DNA from: an uncultured delta proteobacterium | GTDB taxonomy: Bacteria; Myxococcota_A; UBA9160; JAFDET01 | Length of the DNA: 64,000 nucleotides | Reading direction: 5' to 3' | Assembly (NCBI GenBank): GCA_947259215.1 | Contig: CAMYLJ010000018.1 | Location: forward strand, 1 to 64,000 | Shown: positions 57,701 through 64,000 of the stretch, in pieces | Numbering within the stretch: the stretch's first letter is position 1 | Layout of the letters: each line of letters opens with the position of its first letter | Made by a program: the position numbers and the translations under genes | The notes under the pieces: model-generated | Told to the model about the DNA's origin: nothing | The model's database searches: none | What the model saw: the letters and a program-made list of their open reading frames with translations, nothing else

Positions 57701-57906
57701 TCCTCGATGACGTCCGTCACGTCCTCTTCCATCACCTCCGGACTGGCGCCCTCCAGGGTGGCCTGGACCTGGACCACGGGGAACTCCATCCGCGGGAACT
57801 GATCCACGCCCAGGCGCGCGTAGCCGAGCAGGCCGAAGACGACCAGCGAGAGGGTGAGCATCCAAGTGAAGACCGGACGCCGGATGCAGAGGTCCGGCAG
57901 GCTCAC
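54763..57906 (-). CDS. RND efflux transporter (AcrB/HAE1 type)
   Basis: 1047 residues, normal for the family. Twelve membrane helices; helix 4 carries the proton-relay Asp pair in GVVIDDAIVVLENIERH. Also CIRRPVFTWMLTLSLVVFGL at the N-terminus, PRMEFPVVQVQATLEGASPE, and FSLIGIILLFGLVTKNSILL near the C-terminus. Pumps drugs, metabolites or lipids across the envelope. ATG 57906 overlaps the adaptor gene's stop (ATGA). No outer-membrane TolC-type gene is in the window. Confidence 0.94.
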   Translation of the reverse strand: MSLPDLCIRRPVFTWMLTLSLVVFGLLGYARLGVDQFPRMEFPVVQVQATLEGASPEVMEEDVTDVIEEFVNTVSGVRSVESVSQASISVVTVTFELGVDLDVATQDVREKVAQARYGLPADVEPPLVQKFSMGDFPILWFPMMSERDIVENTEYLKYSVKPRLETIEGVGAAPIFGALERNIRIWLDGEALRARRLAASDVIAALHREHVDVPGGRVESSRLDYAVKTDAQFRSIEDLEGLVVAWQEGAPVHLRDVARVEDGAEDVEVIARYNGERCTAIGILKQRDGNSVAIADEAYLRIAGMQDGMPSDIRFGNNTIDFTLAIREAVDETLFALLFGAVLAVLTVFVFLRRTRPTLIVASAIPLSIIATFGVMWLLGFTLNVMTLLGLTLAVGVVIDDAIVVLENIERHREAGEEPFEAASRGANEIAFAATAATVSIAAVFLPVAFAEGIVGNFLREFGITVASAVMVSLFVALTLTPMLAARMPPPAERGHGSIYHRLERGFQWLERGYQQLLDWSLAHRRAVLGLASVSFVMALVFGGLLDGEFFPPEDRGHFMVTIETPPGTARESTLEILERGEDWVLAQPEVEGVFAGVGIAGPDSPEGASNVGLMFVTLKPRAERRRSTKDLMPDARDALKKIPGQSVNVFDMSPASGGAASFEFQLQGNLSLAQLDALADRMIRELEAREGFVDLGKSLKLGLPEVRVLPDRQKAAALGIDAASVASAVQAMIGGLDVATFKEAGHGYDIRVRLDRADRSRPEDILGLSVRGRGGELIELRNLVEIETGAAPSAITRAGRQRSVTISSNLEGKAMAAALADVQEIARGALPEGVTLDFSGEAEQMMESARQFGLLLGLAILVIYMVLAAQFESWLHPLTVMLALPLAMTGALGGLFVLAQFGRPGMTLNLFSLIGIILLFGLVTKNSILLVDYANQLRERGMEKVEAMRTAAPVRMRPVLMTAISMIFGVLPAALGVGPGAESRQPMAVATAAGMFSSTILTLVIVPVFYLVLDDGIDRVRRLLRGGGSGVQPPQGRVVAPDAADG

Positions 57907-59030
57907 GGTCGGGCCGTCTGCTCGTCCCTCGGGCCCCCGGCCACGCCGGTGGCGAGCTTGCCGTCGGGAGTGCGCGGCTCGACCCGGGCGCCGTTCACCA
58001 GCGAGTAGTGCCCGCGCACCACCACCCGATCGCCCGCCTCGAGGCCGCTCCGCACCTCGACGCGGCCGTCGCGGTGGAGACCCGTCTCGATCAGCAGGCG
58101 CTGCACGCGCTGGTCGGGACCGAGCCGGAAGACCACCTCGCCGTCGGCCCGCTGGAGCACCGCCTCCTCGGCGATCATCGGCACCCCGGAACGCTGCGAG
58201 ACGCCCAGGTCCACGCGTGCGAAGAGGCCGGGACGCAATCGGCCGTCGGCATTGTCGAGAGCCGCTCGCACCAGCAGGGTGTGGCTCCGCGGATCGATGG
58301 TGGGCGACACGAACCGCACCACCGCGGCGAAGACCGCGTCGGGGTACGGCGCCACCCGCACCGCCACCTGCTGCCCCGTCCGCACCCGGGAAGCGTCCGC
58401 CTCGGGCAGGTGGAACTCCGCGTCGATGGGGTCCATGGCCACCAGCCCGAAGAGATGGGTTCCGGGCTGTACGAACTCGCCCTTCGACACCCGACGCACC
58501 GCCACCACCCCGTCGAAGGGCGCCACCACCGAGGCGTCCTCCCGGGCGTGCTCTGCCACGCCCAGGCGCGCGCGGGCGCCGTCGCGGCGCGAGCGCGCCA
58601 GGTGGAGCTCGGTCTCGGTCTGGTCGAGCCGTGCCTGGGAGGCCACGCCGCGGCCGTGCAGGGCGCGGATGCGCCCGACCTCCCGCTCCGCCTCGGCCAG
58701 GGACGCCTGCGCCTCGGCGAGCCGGGCGCGGGCGTCGTCCACCTCCAGGCTGCGCCGCTCGGGGTCGATCGTGAGGACGACCTCGCCCTCCGCCACGGGA
58801 CTGCCCTCGTCGCGCAGGATCTCGGTGACCTGGCCGCCCACCTCCGCCGCCACCAGGGCCTGGTTGCGGGCGACGAGCTCGCCGGTGGCCTCGATGCGCT
58901 CGTCCAGATCGACCACCTCGACCGCCGCCACCACGACCGGCGGCAGGTCCTCTCCCGGCGCCACCTCCTGGCCGCAGCCCGCGGTCAGGAGCCCGGCCAG
59001 AGCGAGCGCGAGCGCGCCTGCCCGTCTCAT
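57903..59030 (-). CDS. RND periplasmic adaptor lipoprotein (membrane fusion protein)
   Basis: 375 residues. Signal MRRAGALALALAGLLTAGC with lipobox. Lipoyl-like domain VAAEVGGQVTEILRDEGSPV, a coiled-coil hairpin (about 105-165, LAEAQASLAEAEREVGRIRA), the second lipoyl half APFDGVVAVRRVSKGEFVQP, and the beta-barrel domain. Links the RND pump to an outer-membrane channel. ATG 59030 overlaps the TetR stop. Confidence 0.93.
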   Translation of the reverse strand: MRRAGALALALAGLLTAGCGQEVAPGEDLPPVVVAAVEVVDLDERIEATGELVARNQALVAAEVGGQVTEILRDEGSPVAEGEVVLTIDPERRSLEVDDARARLAEAQASLAEAEREVGRIRALHGRGVASQARLDQTETELHLARSRRDGARARLGVAEHAREDASVVAPFDGVVAVRRVSKGEFVQPGTHLFGLVAMDPIDAEFHLPEADASRVRTGQQVAVRVAPYPDAVFAAVVRFVSPTIDPRSHTLLVRAALDNADGRLRPGLFARVDLGVSQRSGVPMIAEEAVLQRADGEVVFRLGPDQRVQRLLIETGLHRDGRVEVRSGLEAGDRVVVRGHYSLVNGARVEPRTPDGKLATGVAGGPRDEQTARP

Positions 59031-59644
59031 GCTTCCCTCTCGGGGGCGGGCGCGGAGGCGTCCCGCACGAGGCCCAGCAGCATGCCGTCCACGGCGACGT
59101 CGATCAGGTCCGGCGCCCACTCCACATCGGCGCGGCTGGTCCGCAGCGAGATGAGACCGTGACAGAACGTCCAGATCGCCTGCAGCACCACCTCGACGTC
59201 CGGTGCGCCCAGCCGCCCGGCCCGGAGCAGCTCCGTCAGGGGAGCGTCCAGCAGGCTCCGCACCTCGTCGGTGGCGGGCGGCTCGCCGCCCTCCTGGAGC
59301 GTGGCGACGAAGAGCTGGTAGTGGGCGGGGTTGTCCAGGCCGAACGCGAGCCAGGCGCGCAGCATGGCGCGCACGCTCGCCACTGGATCGGGCCGCGCGG
59401 CGGAGCGCAGGAGCGCCGCCACCTCCCGGAACAGGTCGTCGAGCACGGCCTCCACCAGACGGCGCTTGTCGCCGAAGTGGTGGTAGAGCGTCGGCAGCGC
59501 ATAGCCGGAGCCGGCCGCCAGGCGTCGCATGGAAAGGCCCTCGACCCCCTCTTCCGCGAGCAGGGCCTCGGCGGCGTCCAGGATGGCGCGGCGTGTCTCG
59601 TCGCGCTGGCGCTGGCGGCGCTGTTCGGAAGGGCTGAAAGCCAT
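59027..59644 (-). CDS. TetR-family repressor of the RND operon
   Basis: 205 residues. The helix-turn-helix is AILDAAEALLAEEGVEGLSM followed by RRLAAGSGYALPTLYHHFGD. The C-terminal ligand domain includes YQLFVATLQEGG and FCHGLISLRTS. First gene of a three-gene operon coupled by ATGA overlaps, so it probably represses itself and the pump through the palindrome 19 bp upstream. Confidence 0.92.
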   Translation of the reverse strand: MAFSPSEQRRQRQRDETRRAILDAAEALLAEEGVEGLSMRRLAAGSGYALPTLYHHFGDKRRLVEAVLDDLFREVAALLRSAARPDPVASVRAMLRAWLAFGLDNPAHYQLFVATLQEGGEPPATDEVRSLLDAPLTELLRAGRLGAPDVEVVLQAIWTFCHGLISLRTSRADVEWAPDLIDVAVDGMLLGLVRDASAPAPEREA

Positions 59645-59662
59645 GGGGAGACCCCGGATCTG

Positions 59663-59690
59663 AACGCTGTTCTGCAGCCTGAACGGCGTT
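59663..59690. promoter_or_regulatory. Probable TetR operator
   Basis: Half-sites AACGCTGTTC and GAACGGCGTT (9 of 10 positions complementary) are separated by 8 bp, centred about 33 bp before the TetR start. TATAAC lies next to it on the minus strand and could be the -10 box. Confidence 0.55.
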
Positions 59691-59780
59691 ATAGCCCAGC
59701 AGGCCGTACGCGCCAGCAAGGCGGCGGTGCGAACGACCCTTTCTCCCCGTAGGGGAAGCCAAGGAGACGACGAATCCCGC

Positions 59781-61058
59781 ATGGACCCCATTGCCCACCT
59801 GCTCGTGATCGTTGCCTGCCTGCTGCTCTCGGCCTTCTTCTCCGGCAGCGAAACCGCCCTGCTCCGCCTGCGCCAGGAGGAGATCGACCACGGAGCCCGG
59901 GAGGGCTCCGGCCCGGCCGGGGTGGCCGTCCGGAGCCTGCTGGACTCCACCTCGCGACTGCTGGTCACCATCCTGCTCGGCAACAACGTGGTGAACATCC
60001 TGGCGGCCTCGGTGGCCTCTGCCATGGCCGTCTACTACCTCGGCGAGCAGCTCGGAATCGCGGTCGCCACCATCACGCTGACCCTGATCGTGCTCATCTT
60101 CTGCGAGGTGATTCCGAAGGCGTGGGCCGCGCACAATCCGCGGCCTTTCGCCCACCGGGTGGCCCTGCCCCTCTACCTGCTCCACCAGGGGCTGCGGCCC
60201 CTGCACCTGTTGTTCGACCGGCTGGTCGAGCCCCTGGTGCGCTCGATCGCCGGAGAGACGACGGACGCGGACGGCCCTGCCTCCAGCGAGGAGATCCTGC
60301 GCATGGTCGAGCGCGCCCGGGAGGGCCAGCCCCAGGGCTCGGCGCTGGCGATCATCGGATCGGCCGCCGACGCGGCGGACACCAACGTTGGGGAGATCAT
60401 GGTGCCGCGCACCGAGATGACCGCCTTCCCCGTCGACACGCCGCCGGCGGAGCTGCTGGACCGCCTGCTGGAGGGCCGCTACACGCGCCTGCCCATCTAC
60501 GAGGGCTCGATCGACCACGTGCTCGGAATCGTGCACCTGAAGGACCTGATCGTCCACGTGCACGAGAAGGCGGCCGATGTGCGACCGATCCTGAAGCCCC
60601 TGCTGCGTGTCCCGCCGCGCAAGCGCATCCTGCCCCTGCTGCGCGACATGCAGCGCAGCTTCTGCCACATGGCGGTGGTGAAGGACGAGTTCGGGGTGAC
60701 GGAAGGGCTCGTGACCCAGGAGGACATCCTGGAGGAGCTGGTGGGCGAGATCCGGGACGAGTTCGACCGCGACGAGCTGCTGGAGATCCAGGCGCTCGAC
60801 CCCGAGACCTTCCAGGCCGTGGGCCGGGTCAAGGTGCAGGACTTCAACCGCGAGACGGGCTGGGAGGTGCCGGCGGAGCCCGGGGACACCCTCGGCGGGC
60901 TGGTCTTCAACGCGTTGGGGCGCTCGCCCCAACGCGCCGACGCCGTGGCCCTGGAGGGCTACCGCCTGGTGGTGGCCGGCCTCTCGGGCGCTCGCATCAC
61001 CCAGGTGCGGGTGGAGCGCGTCCCGCCGCCGGCGCAGCGCAAGCAGCAGGGCGCGTAG
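59781..61058 (+). CDS. CNNM/CorC-type membrane protein with CBS domains
   Basis: 425 residues. DUF21 membrane domain (about 1-175) with SAFFSGSETALLRLRQEEID, NNVVNILAASVASAMAVYYL and EVIPKAWAAHNP. Two CBS domains (about 205-325: MVPRTEMTAFPVD, GRYTRLPIYEGSIDHVLGIV), then a CorC_HlyC domain. Relatives take part in Mg2+ or Na+ transport; older annotations call them haemolysins. ATG 59781 follows CAAGGAGA at a slightly long spacing. Confidence 0.88.
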   Translation: MDPIAHLLVIVACLLLSAFFSGSETALLRLRQEEIDHGAREGSGPAGVAVRSLLDSTSRLLVTILLGNNVVNILAASVASAMAVYYLGEQLGIAVATITLTLIVLIFCEVIPKAWAAHNPRPFAHRVALPLYLLHQGLRPLHLLFDRLVEPLVRSIAGETTDADGPASSEEILRMVERAREGQPQGSALAIIGSAADAADTNVGEIMVPRTEMTAFPVDTPPAELLDRLLEGRYTRLPIYEGSIDHVLGIVHLKDLIVHVHEKAADVRPILKPLLRVPPRKRILPLLRDMQRSFCHMAVVKDEFGVTEGLVTQEDILEELVGEIRDEFDRDELLEIQALDPETFQAVGRVKVQDFNRETGWEVPAEPGDTLGGLVFNALGRSPQRADAVALEGYRLVVAGLSGARITQVRVERVPPPAQRKQQGA

Positions 61059-61178
61059 GGGCGCCTCGGCGGCCGGGAGGGGTCCGATCGAACCCCCGAG
61101 GTGGCGCGAGCGACACGCCCCTTTGAAGTTCCGATGACTTCCGGCCCGGGCGGAGTCCCGCGCCCCCGTGGGCTCCAG

Positions 61179-61184
61179 TATCCT
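61179..61184 (+). promoter_or_regulatory. Possible -10 box, leaderless start of phoB
   Basis: TATCCT lies 6 nt before GTG 61191; no ribosome-binding site is present. Confidence 0.42.
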
Positions 61185-61190
61185 CTCGCC

Positions 61191-61871
61191 GTGGCAGAGC
61201 GAATCCTCGTCGTGGACGACGAGCCGGATCTGCTGGAGCTCGTCCGCTTCAACCTGGACCAGGCCGGCTACCGCGTGGACACGGCCCAGTCGGGGCGTGA
61301 GGCCATGACGATGCTGCGGCGCTCGGCGCCGGATCTGATGGTGCTGGACCTGATGCTGCCGGACCTCTCGGGCGAAGACGTCTGCCGCCAGCTGCGGGCC
61401 GACCCCCGGCTGGCGCACCTCCCGGTCATCATGCTGACCGCCAAGTCCGAGGAGGTGGACCGGGTCGTGGGCTTCGAGCTCGGCGCCGACGACTACGTCA
61501 GCAAGCCCTTCAGCCCCCGGGAGCTGGTGCTGCGCATCCGCGCGGTGCTGCGACGGGGAAGCGGAGCACCGCCGTCGGAGGGGCCGCTCGAGCGGGGCGC
61601 GCTGCGGCTCGACGCCGAGCGCCATCGTTGCACCGTGCAGGACCAGGAGATCACGCTCACGGCCAAGGAGTTCCAGCTGCTGGAGTCGCTCATGCGGCGG
61701 CCGGGCCGGGTGATGAGCCGTGAGAAGCTGCTGGACGAGGTCTGGGGCGCCGACATCGCGGTCACCACCCGCACCATCGACACCCACCTGAAGCGCCTGC
61801 GCGAGAAGCTCGGGGTCGCCGCCGACCTGATCGAAACCGTGCGCGGGGTGGGCTATCGCTTCGCCGAGTAG
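61191..61871 (+). CDS. phoB: Phosphate-regulon response regulator (PhoB-like)
   Basis: 226 residues. Receiver domain: acidic pair in ILVVDDEPD, phosphorylated Asp in LMVLDLMLPDLSG, Thr in VIMLTAKSEE, Lys in YVSKPFSPREL. The OmpR/PhoB winged helix contains LTAKEFQLLESLMRRPGRVM and TRTIDTHLKRLREKLG, then VRGVGYRF. GTG 61191 gives the usual short N-terminus. Followed 33 bp later by the PhoR-like kinase gene. Assignment to phosphate control rests on sequence type, the partner and the Pho-box-like repeats downstream. Confidence 0.88.
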   Translation: MAERILVVDDEPDLLELVRFNLDQAGYRVDTAQSGREAMTMLRRSAPDLMVLDLMLPDLSGEDVCRQLRADPRLAHLPVIMLTAKSEEVDRVVGFELGADDYVSKPFSPRELVLRIRAVLRRGSGAPPSEGPLERGALRLDAERHRCTVQDQEITLTAKEFQLLESLMRRPGRVMSREKLLDEVWGADIAVTTRTIDTHLKRLREKLGVAADLIETVRGVGYRFAE

Positions 61872-61904
61872 CGCGCGGCGGTCCGCGCGCCCGGGAGGCG
61901 GCCC

Positions 61905-63677
61905 GTGACCTCCATCCAGCTCAAGCTCCTGTGGGTCCTGGCGGCGCTCGTCGCCGTGACGGTGGCCGGCCTCGCCTGGACCGCCGAGCGCAGCCTGCGC
62001 GCCCGGGAGCTGGAGCGGATCGAAAGCGCCCTGCTGGCCCGCAGCGAGCTGGTACGCGAGCAGGTGGGCGCGACTCCGCTGCTACCGGCCTACACGCCCG
62101 AGCTCGACGCCCTGGCCCGGCGCGCCGCTGCCGCCGCCCGGGCGCGGGTCACGCTCGTCGCCGCGGACGGCAGCGTGGTGGCCGACTCCGACGTCCCGCC
62201 GGACGCGGTGCCCCGGGTGGAGAACCACGCCGGACGTCCGGAGATCGAGGCCGCCCTGGCGGGCCGGGTGGGCGTGAGCTCCCGGCGCAGCGCCACGGTG
62301 CTGCGGGAGCTGCTCTACCTGGCCGTCCCGATGCCGGCGGGCGGGGCCACGCGGCTGGCGATGGACCTGGCGGAGGTGGACGCCGCCGTCGCCGACCTGC
62401 GCCGGAAGCTCGCCGTGGCGAGCGCCGTGGCCTTGGCCGGCGCCCTGCTGCTGGCCCTGGCGATCTCGTCCTACGTCGTGCGCCCGCTGCGCATGATCCT
62501 GGGGACGTTGCAGCAGATGACCGACGGCAACCTCGAGGCACGCGCGCCGGCGCACTCGCGCGACGAGCTCGGGCGCATCGGGCGGGCGCTCAACGCCATG
62601 GCGGACCAGCTGCGCCAGCGCCTGGCCCAGATCACCGCCGAGAAGGACCGGCTCGACGCGGTGCTCGAGAGCATGGTGGACGGCGTGCTGGTGCTCGACA
62701 CCCAGGGGCGGGTGAGCCTGGCCAACCCCCGCGCGCGGGAGCTGCTCGAGCTCTACGGGCCCGTCGAGGGACGCACCCTGCTCGAGGTCGTGCGCAACCC
62801 CCAGATCGACCAGAGCCTGCGCGCGGCGGCGGAAGCGACCGCGCCCGTGGTGAGCGAGGTCGAGATGACCGCGCCCGGCCACGCGCCGCGCACCCTGCTG
62901 CTGCACGCGGTGAGCTTCCCCGCCGACGGCGCGCGCATGGGCACGGTGGCCGTCTTCCACGACCTGACCGACCTGCGGCGGCTCGAGAACGTGCGCCGCG
63001 ACTTCGTCGCCAACGCCTCCCACGAGCTGCAGACGCCGCTGACCGCCATCCGCGGCTTCGCCGAGACCCTGCTGGCCAGCCCCATCGAGCCCCCCGAGGC
63101 CCGCTCCCAGCTCGACGTCATCCTGCGCAACGCCGAGCGCCTCGCGGAGCTGATCCGGGACATGCTGGAGCTCTCCCGGATCGAGAGCCGGCGTGCGCCG
63201 CTCCAGCCGAGCGAGCTGGACCTGGAGCGGCTCACGCGCATCGTGCTGCGCGACATGGAGCCCCGCATGAAGGAGCGGGCTCTCGACGTGGCCCTTCACG
63301 ACGAGGAAGCCGCGCCCGCCTGGGCCGACCGTCGGGCCGTCGAGCAAGTGCTGACCAACCTGCTCGACAACGCGGCCAAGTACACGGACCCCGGGGGCTC
63401 CGTGCGCGTGGAGATCACGCGCCGTGAGGGCGCCGTGCGCGTGTCCGTGGGCGACACCGGGATCGGCATCCCGAGCGAACACCTGGGTCGCATCTTCGAG
63501 CGCTTCTACCGGGTGGACAAGGCTCGCTCCCGGGCCCTGGGGGGCACGGGCCTCGGTCTCGCGATCGTGAAGCACCTGGTCCAGGCCATGGGCGGCGAGA
63601 TCTTCGTCGAGAGCGAGCCCGGGCGCGGAACGATCTTCCACTTCACCCTTCCGAGCGACGAACCGCGCTCCACCTGA
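61905..63677 (+). CDS. phoR: PhoR-like sensor histidine kinase
   Basis: 590 residues. Membrane helix 1 at about 8-27, periplasmic sensor (about 30-165), helix 2 near 170-190, HAMP (RPLRMILGTLQQMTDGNLEA), PAS (about 250-360), HisKA with His in VANASHELQTPLTAIRGFAE, and ATPase with LTNLLDNAAKYTDPG, GDTGIGIP, FERFYRVDKARSR, GGTGLGLAIVKHL. GTG 61905 follows GGGAGGCGG. Its layout fits PhoR enzymes that have an extended sensor domain. Confidence 0.88.
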   Translation: MTSIQLKLLWVLAALVAVTVAGLAWTAERSLRARELERIESALLARSELVREQVGATPLLPAYTPELDALARRAAAAARARVTLVAADGSVVADSDVPPDAVPRVENHAGRPEIEAALAGRVGVSSRRSATVLRELLYLAVPMPAGGATRLAMDLAEVDAAVADLRRKLAVASAVALAGALLLALAISSYVVRPLRMILGTLQQMTDGNLEARAPAHSRDELGRIGRALNAMADQLRQRLAQITAEKDRLDAVLESMVDGVLVLDTQGRVSLANPRARELLELYGPVEGRTLLEVVRNPQIDQSLRAAAEATAPVVSEVEMTAPGHAPRTLLLHAVSFPADGARMGTVAVFHDLTDLRRLENVRRDFVANASHELQTPLTAIRGFAETLLASPIEPPEARSQLDVILRNAERLAELIRDMLELSRIESRRAPLQPSELDLERLTRIVLRDMEPRMKERALDVALHDEEAAPAWADRRAVEQVLTNLLDNAAKYTDPGGSVRVEITRREGAVRVSVGDTGIGIPSEHLGRIFERFYRVDKARSRALGGTGLGLAIVKHLVQAMGGEIFVESEPGRGTIFHFTLPSDEPRST

Positions 63678-63738
63678 GCCGGAGGCGGCGCGCGCAGCCT
63701 CCACGCCGCGCGACACTGCGCGCCTTCACTTCCTGCGC

Positions 63739-63767
63739 TCGTGATAGCCTCGTCACGCGATCGTCAC
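63739..63767 (+). promoter_or_regulatory. Pho-box-like triple direct repeat
   Basis: TCGTGAT-agcc-TCGTCAC-gcga-TCGTCAC: three 7-bp repeats spaced by 4 bp, the same 7+4 geometry as E. coli Pho boxes (CTGTCAT repeats), sharing the GTCA core in two of three. Ends 60 bp before the start of the next gene, directly downstream of phoB-phoR. Confidence 0.6.
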
Positions 63768-63827
63768 CGGCGGCTCGTAGCGTGCTCGCCGGATGACATT
63801 CCCGCGCAATCCACAAGGAGGGGGCTC

Positions 63828-64000
63828 GTGAGAGCGTCACGATTCGTTCCGTTGGGGCTGGCGTTGGCAGCGCTGGTCCTGTTCGCATCCGGAGAGACCC
63901 GTGCTGACGACGTGGGAGACGCCAGCGAGGTCGGCGGCGCGGCCACTCGGCGCCCCGCGCCGGAGGCGAAGGAGACCGCCTGCAGCGGCCCGGCCTGCGA
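63828..64000 (+). CDS. Secreted protein, 5' part only
   Basis: 57 codons are visible before the window ends. GTG 63828 has AAGGAGG about 7 nt upstream. The signal peptide MRASRFVPLGLALAALVLFA ends ETRA-DD; the mature start is acidic, then Ala/Pro-rich, with CSGPAC near residue 53. Too short to identify. Position after phoBR and the Pho-box-like repeats suggests a phosphate-starvation protein such as a phosphate-binding protein, porin or phosphatase. Confidence 0.7.
   Translation, partial: MRASRFVPLGLALAALVLFASGETRADDVGDASEVGGAATRRPAPEAKETACSGPAC

Noticed and set aside
54043-58008. Plus-strand frame of 1321 codons over the RND genes
   Set aside because: Antisense shadow of the transporter and adaptor genes; composition is unlike a real protein.

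Overview
The window is high-GC bacterial DNA. Its gene content suggests an aerobic Gram-negative bacterium, most likely an uncultured deltaproteobacterial (Myxococcota or Desulfobacterota-like) lineage; that placement is inference. The clues are a lipoylated pyruvate dehydrogenase operon, complex I genes, a HemY-type protoporphyrinogen oxidase, paired acyl-CoA dehydrogenases, phosphatidylcholine synthase, many lipoproteins, and C-terminal ends with a hydrophobic stretch followed by an Arg cluster.

Bases 1-11,490 look accessory. The left edge is part of an integron cassette array: two clear attC sites (74-202 and 1006-1139) flank a glutathione S-transferase cassette, and a cassette for an unknown protein follows. 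Next, on the minus strand, come a GrdB-like gene with an in-frame UGA at its predicted selenocysteine position, a bacterial SECIS-like hairpin just after it, and a coupled enoyl-CoA hydratase. On the plus strand are a cyclase fragment, a secreted tannase-family esterase with a C-terminal anchor, and a very large cyclase-AAA-TPR regulator followed by the start of a decayed paralogue. A tRNA-Cys gene (11491-11564) marks the change to the housekeeping region, and its 3' end points at the accessory side.

Bases 11,600-30,000 hold a protein kinase with a cyclic-nucleotide-binding tail, a metallophosphatase, nuoI-nuoC-nuoD with two small genes, a flavin oxidoreductase and SDR pair, a dockerin/PLC-like lipoprotein, and one long minus-strand run: lpdA, a second E2, pdhA, pdhB, pdhC, lipB, lipA. 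This run makes a 2-oxoacid dehydrogenase complex together with the enzymes that lipoylate it. nuoB and phosphatidylcholine synthase follow.

Bases 30,000-48,300 hold a PAS-rich histidine kinase and double-receiver regulator, hemH, a five-gene envelope operon (two alkaline-phosphatase-superfamily proteins, a small ribbon-helix-helix protein, a membrane protein and a sulfotransferase) with a divergent lipoprotein, then hemG, hemE, two acyl-CoA dehydrogenases, ispH and a MATE exporter.

Bases 48,300-64,000 hold clpS-clpA coupled to a phosphatase, a FemAB-like acyltransferase, a cNMP/DUF1003 membrane protein, a TetR-controlled RND efflux operon with a visible operator, a CBS-domain membrane protein, phoB-phoR, and the start of a secreted protein preceded by three 11-bp-spaced Pho-box-like repeats.

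Three patterns cut across the window. First, many lead genes have a -10-like hexamer only 6-8 nt before the start codon, which suggests leaderless mRNAs. Second, translational coupling through ATGA/GTGA overlaps is very common. Third, three genes seem to lack any ordinary start codon.
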